Origin: Alphaproteobacteria bacterium
GTDB lineage: Bacteria; Pseudomonadota; Alphaproteobacteria; Rhodobacterales; Rhodobacteraceae
Reading direction: 5' to 3'
Length of the DNA: 11,755 nt
Assembly (NCBI GenBank): GCA_013151535.1
Contig: JAADIC010000179.1
Location: forward strand, 1 to 11,755
Made by a program: the position numbers and the translations under genes
Notes under the pieces: model-generated
Told to the model about the DNA's origin: nothing
Seen by the model: the letters and a program-made list of their open reading frames with translations, nothing else
The model's database searches: none
Part shown: positions 1 to 6,450 of the stretch, piece by piece
Layout: each line of letters opens with the position of its first letter
Numbering within the stretch: position 1 is the first letter of the stretch

Positions 1-32
1 ACGGCGGGATTATAGCGGTCTATAACCCCCGT
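1..32. other. imperfect stem-loop upstream of ileS
   Basis: Bases 1-15 pair with 20-32 to give about 13 base pairs around a CGGT loop (16-19), with single unpaired bases at C5 and A9. The inner arm is TTATAG/CTATAA and the outer arm is G-rich against C-rich. No T-run follows, so it is not a standard intrinsic terminator in the + direction. It may end the gene left of the window, or be a leader or operator structure for ileS. The repeat starts at the first base shown and may extend leftward. Confidence 0.45.
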
Positions 33-108
33 CATGGGACGTATATTCGCCATTATCGCACGAATTACTGACCCGGCGCTTACACGTTAAGTAGCCGGGA
101 GCAGGCGT

Positions 109-150
109 ATGGAAACCCGCGCCACACCTAGTCCTGACCCTGAATTCTGA
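109..150 (+). CDS. possible 13-codon upstream ORF in the ileS leader
   Basis: ATG at 109 opens a 13-residue reading frame (METRATPSPDPEF) that stops with TGA at 148-150, 17 bases before the ileS start. A purine-rich GGGAG at 97-101 sits 7 bases ahead of the ATG, a plausible ribosome binding site. The peptide has no isoleucine codons, so classical attenuation by charged tRNA-Ile is not suggested. It may be a chance ORF. The only support is its position and the ribosome-binding-site spacing. Confidence 0.2.
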   Translation: METRATPSPDPEF

Positions 151-167
151 TACGGAGCCGACACATC

Positions 168-3101
168 ATGTGCGCCGAAACACCTGACTATAAACACACC
201 CTGAACCTGCCCGTCACCGATTTCCCCATGCGGGCGGGCCTTCCCAAACGCGAGCCTGAATGGCTGGAACGCTGGGCCAAGATCGGCATCTATGACCGCT
301 TGCGTGAGAAAACGGGGCGTGAAAGTTTCGTTTTGCATGACGGCCCACCCTATGCCAACGGCAACCTGCATATCGGTCACGCGCTGAACAAGACGCTGAA
401 GGATATGGTTGTGCGCAGCCAGCAGATGATGGGGAAAGACAGCCGTTATGTGCCGGGCTGGGATTGCCACGGCCTGCCGATTGAGTGGAAGATCGAAGAG
501 CAATATCGCGCCAAGGGTAAGAACAAAGACGACGTGCCGATCAACGAGCTGCGCGGTGAATGTCGGAAATTTGCCGAGGGCTGGGTTGATATCCAGCGCG
601 ACGAATTCAAGCGCCTCGGGATCACGGGCAACTGGGATATCCCTTATAAGACGATGGATTTTGAAAGCGAGGCGGTGATTGCCGAGGAGTTCATGAAATT
701 CGTCATGAACGGCTCGCTTTATCGTGGCTCCAAGCCGGTGATGTGGTCGCCGGTTGAAAAGACCGCGCTGGCCGAGGCCGAGATCGAGTATCACGATCAT
801 CAGAGCCATACGATCTGGGTTAAGTTTGCAATTACCCTCGAAAACAATTTTGTACAGCCGGACATTGAACAGCTTAAACGGAGTGCCAGAGACCTCTATG
901 GTGCAAGCGTCGTCATCTGGACAACAACACCTTGGACTATCCCGCAGAACCGAGCCATCTGCTTTGGTGAAAACATCGATTATGGCCTCTATCGCGTCAG
1001 CAAAGTCGAAGGCGAAAGCTGGCTGAAGGAAGGCGAAACCTTCCTGATGGCCAAATCGCTTGCGCCTGCCTCGTTCAAACAGGCGCGTCTGGAACCGGAC
1101 GCTTATGAGCTTGTCCGCGATGTAACCGCTGACGAGCTAAGTGGTATGATCTGCGCCCACCCACTGCGCGGAGCCGATGGTTCAAACGGCGAATGGGATT
1201 ACGACGTGCCGATGCTGCCCGGGGATCACGTCACCGAGGAAGCTGGCACAGGTTTTGTTCATACCGCGCCAAGCCACGGTGCGGATGACTATATCATCGG
1301 GGTTAAACATGGCCTGCCGATGACCCATAATATCTTGGAGGATTCGTCTTTTCGCGCGAATATTCCTTTCTTTGCCGGTGCGGTTATCTTCGACCAAAAA
1401 GGTAAAGAAAAGGATGCCAACAAGCGGGTAATAGATAAACTTGTCGAGGTTAATGGTTTGATCGCGCGTGGCCGTGTCAAGCACAGCTATCCGCATTCGT
1501 GGCGCTCCAAAGCGCCGATCATTTTTCGCAATACGCCCCAATGGTTTGTCGCGATCGACAAGGAACTGGGCGACGGGATGGATACGTTTGGCACAACCAT
1601 GCGCCAGCGGGCGTTGACCGAGATCGATAATGTGGAGTGGACGCCGAAATCGGGCCGAAACCGGCTCTATTCGATGATCGAGGCGCGGCCTGATTGGGTG
1701 ATGTCGCGCCAGCGGGCATGGGGTGTGCCGCTGTCGTGTTTCATCAAGGACGCGGGTAATGGCGAGGTTGAAATTCTGCGTGATCCGGCGGTGAACGCGC
1801 GGATTTCAGCGGCGTTTCGCGCTGAAGGGGCCGATGCGTGGTTTGCTGAAGGTGCCCGCGCGCGCTTCCTTGAAGGTGTTGAAAACGCTGACGAATGGCA
1901 AATGGTAAGCGACATTCTGGATGTGTGGTTTGACTCAGGCTCGACCCATGCTTTCGTTCTGCGCGACCGTGAAGACGGCACGCCGGACGGGGTGGCCGAC
2001 CTTTATCTTGAAGGTACGGATCAGCATCGCGGCTGGTTCCATTCCTCGCTTTTGCAATCGGTCGGCACCAATGGCCGCGCGCCCTATAAGGCGGTTTTGA
2101 CCCACGGGTTTACGCTGGATGAAAAGGGCATGAAAATGTCCAAGTCATTGGGCAATACCATCGTTCCAGCCAAGATCACACAGCAATATGGCGCGGATAT
2201 TCTGCGCCTGTGGGTGGCGCAGGTTGATTTCACCAATGACCAGCGGATCGGGCCGGAAATCCTGAAAAACGTGGCGGATTCCTATCGCCGTTTGCGCAAT
2301 ACCTTGCGCTTCATGCTGGGCAATCTGAACGGGTTCGATGCCAGTAACAAGGTTAACGCCAAGGACATGCCCGAGCTGGAGCGCTGGGTGCTGCACCGCC
2401 TGTGCGAGCTGGATAAAGTGGTGCGCGATGGTTATGCGAGCTACGATTTTCAGGGGGTATTTCAGGCACTGTTTCAGTTCTGCACGGTCGATCTGTCCTC
2501 GGTGTTTTTCGACATCCGCAAGGACGCGCTTTATTGTGATGCCGATGACAGTCTCGCGCGCCGATCAGCGCAAACTGTGCTGGATTTGCTGTTCCACCGG
2601 CTCACCACATGGCTGGCTCCGATCTTGGTTTTCACCATGGAGGACGTTTGGTTAACGCGTTATCCCGGCGACGCGTCATCGGTGCATCTGGAAGATTTCC
2701 CCCATACGCCCGGCGATTGGCGCGACGAGCCTTTGGCGGCGAAATGGGAGGCGATCCGCAAGGTTCGCCGGGTGGTGACGGCGGCGCTGGAATTGCAGCG
2801 TCAGGATAAGGTGATCGGTGCCAGCCTTGAAGCTGCCCCCGTTGTGCATGTGCGCGACGCGGCAGTTTTGGATATGGTGCGCTCGGTTCCCTTTGCCGAT
2901 ATGTGCATCACCTCGTCGGTTGTTCTGACCAATGATCCGATCCCGGCCGAGGCGTTTCGGTTGCCGGAAATTGACGGCATCGGGGTGGTTTTTGAGGCTG
3001 CGATGGGCGGAAAATGTGCCCGTTGCTGGAAAATCCTGCCTGATGTGGGCAGTCATTCGCATGCCGGTGTTTGCGCGCGCTGTGACGAGGCTTTGGGGTA
3101 G
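168..3101 (+). CDS. ileS: isoleucyl-tRNA synthetase
   Basis: This cytoplasmic class I aminoacyl-tRNA synthetase charges tRNA-Ile with isoleucine and edits misactivated valine. The 977-residue product has the HIGH signature at residues 68-71 and the KMSKS loop at 656-660. Between them lies a large CP1 editing insertion containing WTTTPWT and the GTGFVHTAPSHG editing motif. The C-terminus carries a zinc-finger-like pair, CARC at 950-953 and CARC at 969-972, typical of the bacterial E. coli-like form. Length is normal for the family. The ATG start is backed by GGAG at 154-157 with a 10-base spacer, and the N-terminus matches known IleRS starts. Within the gene, about 820-1020 and 1320-1440 are noticeably more AT-rich than the rest, but the frame stays open and the motifs are intact. 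The next gene begins on the base after the stop. Confidence 0.98.
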   Translation: MCAETPDYKHTLNLPVTDFPMRAGLPKREPEWLERWAKIGIYDRLREKTGRESFVLHDGPPYANGNLHIGHALNKTLKDMVVRSQQMMGKDSRYVPGWDCHGLPIEWKIEEQYRAKGKNKDDVPINELRGECRKFAEGWVDIQRDEFKRLGITGNWDIPYKTMDFESEAVIAEEFMKFVMNGSLYRGSKPVMWSPVEKTALAEAEIEYHDHQSHTIWVKFAITLENNFVQPDIEQLKRSARDLYGASVVIWTTTPWTIPQNRAICFGENIDYGLYRVSKVEGESWLKEGETFLMAKSLAPASFKQARLEPDAYELVRDVTADELSGMICAHPLRGADGSNGEWDYDVPMLPGDHVTEEAGTGFVHTAPSHGADDYIIGVKHGLPMTHNILEDSSFRANIPFFAGAVIFDQKGKEKDANKRVIDKLVEVNGLIARGRVKHSYPHSWRSKAPIIFRNTPQWFVAIDKELGDGMDTFGTTMRQRALTEIDNVEWTPKSGRNRLYSMIEARPDWVMSRQRAWGVPLSCFIKDAGNGEVEILRDPAVNARISAAFRAEGADAWFAEGARARFLEGVENADEWQMVSDILDVWFDSGSTHAFVLRDREDGTPDGVADLYLEGTDQHRGWFHSSLLQSVGTNGRAPYKAVLTHGFTLDEKGMKMSKSLGNTIVPAKITQQYGADILRLWVAQVDFTNDQRIGPEILKNVADSYRRLRNTLRFMLGNLNGFDASNKVNAKDMPELERWVLHRLCELDKVVRDGYASYDFQGVFQALFQFCTVDLSSVFFDIRKDALYCDADDSLARRSAQTVLDLLFHRLTTWLAPILVFTMEDVWLTRYPGDASSVHLEDFPHTPGDWRDEPLAAKWEAIRKVRRVVTAALELQRQDKVIGASLEAAPVVHVRDAAVLDMVRSVPFADMCITSSVVLTNDPIPAEAFRLPEIDGIGVVFEAAMGGKCARCWKILPDVGSHSHAGVCARCDEALG

Positions 3102-3560
3102 GTGAACCGCGCGTCTTTCCCTTCCCCCCTTGGTTGGATGACGGTGACTGAAGAGGATGGTCTTGTCTGTCGGCTGGTTTGGGGGGAGGAGCGGGCCAAG
3201 GATGCGCCATCACCGGTTCTGGCCGATGTCGGGGCGCAGTTGGCTGCTTATTTTGAGGGGCGGTTAACTATGTTTGATGTGGAAATGTCGTTTCCGTCTA
3301 GCCCGTTTCAGCATGGGGTTTTGGAGTCTATGATGTCGATTCCCTATGGGTCTACAAAGACTTACGGCGATATTGCAGATTATGTGCAAGGCTCAGCGCA
3401 GGCGGTTGGCAACGCTTGCGGGGCCAATCCGATCCCGATCCTGATCCCGTGCCATCGGGTGCTTGGCGCGACTTCGCTTGGCGGGTTTTCCGGCAATGGC
3501 GGGGTCGAGAGCAAGGTTTTTCTGCTGCGTCTTGAGGGGGCGGCGGGGTTGTTGATTTAG
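3102..3560 (+). CDS. ogt: methylated-DNA--[protein]-cysteine S-methyltransferase
   Basis: This suicide DNA-repair protein takes the methyl group from O6-methylguanine (and O4-methylthymine) in DNA onto its own cysteine. The 152-residue product has the family active-site signature IPCHRV with the acceptor Cys at about residue 117, followed by the GGFSGNGG loop and K-x-x-LLRLEG. Upstream, SIPYGSTKTYGDIA matches the DNA-binding helix region. There is no Ada-type N-terminal regulatory domain, so it is of the short Ogt type. The start is GTG at 3102, directly after the ileS TAG. This keeps the usual N-terminal SPLG strand, and GAGG at 3087-3090 could serve as ribosome binding site. An internal ATG at 3138 is possible but would cut that strand. 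Zero spacing to ileS implies co-transcription and translational coupling. Confidence 0.93.
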   Translation: MNRASFPSPLGWMTVTEEDGLVCRLVWGEERAKDAPSPVLADVGAQLAAYFEGRLTMFDVEMSFPSSPFQHGVLESMMSIPYGSTKTYGDIADYVQGSAQAVGNACGANPIPILIPCHRVLGATSLGGFSGNGGVESKVFLLRLEGAAGLLI

Positions 3561-3660
3561 GCGTTAACCTATCGGCGTTTCGCTGATTTTCGCGATGCAC
3601 AACCGGTACACAAGGCGTACACAGCCTGTATGCCACCCATGCGCGCCACGCGCGTTAACC
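3561..3660. repeat. 11-bp-period GTACACA repeats between GCGTTAACC copies
   Basis: GTACACA occurs at 3606-3612 and again at 3617-3623, exactly 11 bases apart. Weaker relatives in the same register begin at 3595 (ATGCACA) and 3628 (GTATGCC), giving about four units with one-helical-turn spacing. The 9-mer GCGTTAACC lies on either side, at 3561-3569 and 3652-3660. The stretch lies between two converging genes, so it is not an obvious promoter for either. Function unknown; a protein-binding array is one reading. Confidence 0.4.
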
Positions 3661-3676
3661 AAGAGTGTTGATTTGA

Positions 3677-3770
3677 CGCCCTCTCCCCAACCCTCTCCCA
3701 CGGGAGAGGGGGCGATGGGGTTGCGGTTTGCGGCATTCCCCCTCCCTTGGGAGGGGGTTAGGGGGAGGTG
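3677..3770. repeat. pair of GC-rich REP-like palindromes in inverted orientation
   Basis: The left unit has a perfect 9-bp palindrome, CCCTCTCCC at 3691-3699 with GGGAGAGGG at 3702-3710, preceded by CCCTCTCCCCAA. The right unit has CCCCCTCCC at 3738-3746 with GGGAGGGGG at 3749-3757, followed by TTAGGGGGAGG. The reverse complement of the right unit aligns with the left one, so two diverged copies face each other about 27 bases apart. This C-rich palindromic type is common in intergenic DNA of many bacteria. Both stem-loops lie between converging genes and could protect or end both transcripts, although neither is followed by a T-run. The nusB stop codon falls inside the right unit. Confidence 0.75.
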
Positions 3771-4240
3771 CCGGTAAACGCCTCGGGCTGAACCTCGCGC
3801 GCCATGTGATCGAGAACTGCGTTCACGAACTTCGCCTCTTTGCCGTCGGGAAAAAACGCTTTGGCCACGTCGACAAATTCGGTGATGACGACTTTGGGGG
3901 GCGTATTGCCAAGCGTCAATTCGGCACCGGCGGCGCGAAACAGGGCGCGCAGGGTCGGATCAATCCGGTTGATCGGCCATTTGGCGACCAGCGCGCGATC
4001 GGTCATTTTATCGACCTTGCCCTGATGCTCGACAGCACCGTTCAGAAGGGCACGAAACAGGTCGATATTGCCCTCGGCGTATTCATCGCCCTCGATTACC
4101 GCGCCAAAACGGTGGGTCTCGAATTCTTCGCGGACCGCGTCAAGATCGCTGTCGGAGGCCTCCATCTGGAACAGGGCCTGCACCGCAAACAGGCGCGAGG
4201 CCGATTTCATTTGGCGTTTGGCTTCGCGGGTCGGTTTCAT
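3758..4240 (-). CDS. nusB: transcription antitermination factor NusB
   Basis: NusB binds boxA RNA with NusE (ribosomal protein S10) and supports antitermination, chiefly of rRNA operons. The 160-residue all-helical product shows the family pattern: an N-terminal SASRLFAVQALFQME segment, NRIDPTLRALFRAAGAEL in the middle, and PPKVVITEFVDVAKAF followed by KFVNAVLDHMARE near the end. The ATG at 4240 overlaps the ribH stop by four bases (ATGA), so the two are translationally coupled. A second Met at residue 11 is possible, but the overlap and basic N-terminus favour the longer form. nusB is the last gene of the riboflavin operon, and ribH-nusB linkage is widespread in bacteria. The final codons and the stop lie in a REP-like repeat, suggesting that repeat insertion set the C-terminus. 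Confidence 0.96.
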   Translation of the reverse strand: MKPTREAKRQMKSASRLFAVQALFQMEASDSDLDAVREEFETHRFGAVIEGDEYAEGNIDLFRALLNGAVEHQGKVDKMTDRALVAKWPINRIDPTLRALFRAAGAELTLGNTPPKVVITEFVDVAKAFFPDGKEAKFVNAVLDHMAREVQPEAFTGTSP

Positions 4241-4773
4241 GTGGGGTCCCCCGCGATCTGAATGTTTTCCGAGGCTGGTTTGAAGCCGATTCCTTTGGTT
4301 TTGCGGGCGAATTTACGCGCCAGTGCGATCAGGTGCATGGCGGCATCGGCAGCCCCGCCGCCTTTGTTCTGGCCATCCGTTTGGGCGCGGACGGTGGCCT
4401 GCCCATGGTTTTCAACCGTCAGGATGCCGTTGCCGATGCACAGACCGCTTAAGCCCATCATTTGCAGCGCGCGTGATGAGTCGTTGCAGACCGTATCGTA
4501 ATGGGTGGTTTCGCCGCGAATGATGCAGCCAAGCGCGACGAAACCGTCAAAATCGGCGTGATTGGCGGCAAGCCGGATGGCTGTGGGCACTTCCAAAGCG
4601 CCGGGAACCTCGACGGTTTCATGGCTTGCACCGGCGGCGCTGATGGCGGCTTGCGCACCTTGCAACAACTGCTCGGCGATGTCCTTGTAATAAGGCGCGA
4701 TCACGATCAGCAGTTTGGTGGGCTTGTCGAAATGCGGGGCGGGCAGGGTGTAATGAGGCTCGTTCGCGGCCAT
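4237..4773 (-). CDS. ribH: 6,7-dimethyl-8-ribityllumazine synthase
   Basis: RibH condenses 5-amino-6-ribitylaminouracil with 3,4-dihydroxy-2-butanone 4-phosphate to give the lumazine precursor of riboflavin; the enzyme usually assembles as large oligomers. The 178-residue product carries VPGALEVPTA (substrate pocket), then GCIIRGETTHYDTV with the catalytic histidine at about residue 91, CNDSSRAL, GNGILTVEN and the NKGGGAADAA segment. Length is slightly above the family norm because of a short N-terminal extension. The start lies 4 bases after the upstream ribB-like stop, and the stop overlaps nusB. It sits next to the gene supplying one of its two substrates, as expected for a riboflavin operon. 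Confidence 0.96.
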   Translation of the reverse strand: MAANEPHYTLPAPHFDKPTKLLIVIAPYYKDIAEQLLQGAQAAISAAGASHETVEVPGALEVPTAIRLAANHADFDGFVALGCIIRGETTHYDTVCNDSSRALQMMGLSGLCIGNGILTVENHGQATVRAQTDGQNKGGGAADAAMHLIALARKFARKTKGIGFKPASENIQIAGDPT

Positions 4774-4777
4774 GTTT

Positions 4778-5866
4778 TCACTCGTCTTTCAGGGGGCGGG
4801 TGCCGGTGATTTTTAGATCATAAGCCTCAAGGCCGATGACTTTGGGCATAGGGCCGTCGGTCAGCAGGATCAACTCTTTTACGCCAAGCGAGGACAGGAT
4901 TTGTGCGCCAAGGCCGGTTTGACGCAGGGTTTGCGGCGAGGCCTCGCCAGCTTCGGTCAGCTTGCTGCGCGGATCGCGGAACAGGATGACGACGCCGCGC
5001 CCTTCGCTGGCGACAATCTGCATGGCGCGGGTCATTTTGTCGGGGTTTTCCGGGTCAAGGCCAAGTATGTCTTCGAGCACGTTTAATGCGTGTGTGCGCA
5101 CCAGAACCGGCTCGCGCGTGGTGATGTCGCCCTTGCTCAGGGCCACATGTTCGCAACCATCGGTCTGATCGGTGAAAACCCGCAAGGTCCAGTCACCGCC
5201 ATGGGCCGAGGTGACCATGCGCTGGTCAGTTTCGCGCACCAGATTGTCATACCGGTGGCGATAGGCGATCAGATCGGAAATGGTGCCGATCTTGAGGCCG
5301 TGCTTTTTGGCGAATTTCAACAGATCGGGCAGGCGAGCCATGGTACCGTCGTCATTCATGATCTCGCAAATCACGCCAGCCGGGTTCAATCCGGCGAGGC
5401 GGGAAATATCAACAGCGGCCTCGGTGTGACCGGCGCGGATCAAGACGCCACCATCGCGCGCGCGCAAGGGGAACACATGGCCCGGCGTCGCGATTTCCTG
5501 GTGGCGGACCTGCGGATTGATCGCAACCGAAACCGTGTGGGCGCGGTCATGGGCGGAAATGCCGGTGGTGACACCCTCGCGGGCCTCGATTGACACGGTG
5601 AACGGGGTTTCGTGGCGCGAGGAATTGGAGCTGGCCATCATCGGCACACCCAGTTTGTCGGTCTGCTCGGATGTAAGGGACAAGCAGATCAGCCCACGCC
5701 CGTGGGTGGCCATGAAGTTGATGGCATCGGGCGTGGCCATTTGGGCCGGGATCACCAGATCGCCCTCGTTCTCGCGATCCTCGTGGTCGACAAGGATGAA
5801 CATGCGGCCATTGCGGGCGTCATTGATGATGTCTTCAATCGGCGAGATATTGATGGGGTCGGTCAT
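4778..5866 (-). CDS. ribB: 3,4-dihydroxy-2-butanone 4-phosphate synthase with degenerate GTP cyclohydrolase II domain
   Basis: The N-terminal half (about residues 1-205 of 362) is DHBP synthase, which converts ribulose 5-phosphate to the four-carbon unit for lumazine. It has the acidic metal/substrate loop DHEDRENEGDLV at 27-38, then THGRGLICLSLT, TTGISAHDRAHT, GHVFPLRARDGGVLIRAGHTEA and the NPAGVICEIMNDDG segment. The C-terminal half resembles GTP cyclohydrolase II (RibA) but lacks the Cys-x-x-x-Cys-x-Cys type zinc site and the QEGRGIGL-like catalytic stretch, and is shortened there. It is therefore probably inactive as a cyclohydrolase. Such RibB fusions with a decayed RibA half are known in Proteobacteria. 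I chose the ATG at 5866 over an in-frame one at 5938 because it overlaps the preceding stop by four bases and gives the normal family N-terminus. Confidence 0.93.
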   Translation of the reverse strand: MTDPINISPIEDIINDARNGRMFILVDHEDRENEGDLVIPAQMATPDAINFMATHGRGLICLSLTSEQTDKLGVPMMASSNSSRHETPFTVSIEAREGVTTGISAHDRAHTVSVAINPQVRHQEIATPGHVFPLRARDGGVLIRAGHTEAAVDISRLAGLNPAGVICEIMNDDGTMARLPDLLKFAKKHGLKIGTISDLIAYRHRYDNLVRETDQRMVTSAHGGDWTLRVFTDQTDGCEHVALSKGDITTREPVLVRTHALNVLEDILGLDPENPDKMTRAMQIVASEGRGVVILFRDPRSKLTEAGEASPQTLRQTGLGAQILSSLGVKELILLTDGPMPKVIGLEAYDLKITGTRPLKDE

Positions 5867-6450
5867 GGCGTTGGGCCTTGAATGGGGAAGAATGTGTCGG
5901 CGTTCAGGAAGGCGGCGAATTTGCCGGCGCTGTGCCATTCGCGCTCAAACGCGGTCTCGCCGATCAGCAGAATTGCGTCGGCGGGGATTTTTTCGCTGTG
6001 GATCAGATGGGTCATGCGGGCGCGGATATCCGACCAGCTTTCGGTGAAGATCGGGGCTTTGTGCGCAGCGCGGATATCGATGTGGTGTTGCTCGGCCATA
6101 TCGTGCGGCAAGGTTGCCGGATCAAGCGGGCGGTGGGCGGCGATCAGATGGGCGCAAGATGTGATGTTGCGCAGTTTGTTGGCGCGATCTTGTGGCAAAT
6201 CACTGGCCGCCAGATGCAGGCGCAGGGCGTTCGAGGAAAATAGGAACGCGTAAATATCACGGCCCGTGTTGTTGCGCACGCAAGCGTAGGTTTTGTAATC
6301 CAGCCCGATGGCTTTGGCGCGTTTGATGCGGGTGCGGATCACTTCAAGCGGCATGCGTGGCAGCAGGGCCTGGCGCGATTTCCGCCAGCAGGTCGTGCGC
6401 CAGGCGTGGCCCTTTTCCATGCTTGGACCCTGGTTGTGGCCAATGCTCAT
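5863..6450 (-). CDS. uncharacterised protein inside the riboflavin operon (IGHNQGP N-terminus)
   Basis: I do not recognise a function. The 195-residue product is soluble-looking, with no signal peptide or membrane segment. It starts with MSIGHNQGP, a motif I recall at the N-termini of varied uncharacterised alphaproteobacterial proteins. Next come a basic, tryptophan-containing stretch (HAWRTTCWRKSRQALLP), an Arg/Lys-rich helix (residues about 38-47), a DIYAFLFSSNALRL segment, and a His-rich middle (about 113-130). It ends with a segment including LLIGETAFEREWHSAGKF. Cysteines are few and form no obvious metal site. It overlaps ribE upstream and the ribB-like gene downstream by four bases each (ATGA), so it is almost certainly made together with them. 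I believe relatives sit at the same place in other Rhodobacterales, but could not search. A role linked to flavin synthesis or use is only inferred from position. Confidence 0.85.
   Translation of the reverse strand: MSIGHNQGPSMEKGHAWRTTCWRKSRQALLPRMPLEVIRTRIKRAKAIGLDYKTYACVRNNTGRDIYAFLFSSNALRLHLAASDLPQDRANKLRNITSCAHLIAAHRPLDPATLPHDMAEQHHIDIRAAHKAPIFTESWSDIRARMTHLIHSEKIPADAILLIGETAFEREWHSAGKFAAFLNADTFFPIQGPTP

Noticed and set aside
87..809. Long open frame on the minus strand opposite the ileS 5' region
   Set aside because: It is the antisense shadow of a clear IleRS coding sequence and has no family-like motifs.
3677..3770. Rho-independent terminators for ogt and nusB
   Set aside because: The palindromes are stable, but neither is followed by a T-run in either direction, so I list them as repeats with only a possible terminator role.
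3595..3777. Open frame of 60 codons on the + strand across the REP-like repeats
   Set aside because: Its Pro/Gly/Glu-rich translation is the usual by-product of reading through C-rich palindromic repeats, and it has no ribosome binding site or recognisable domain.
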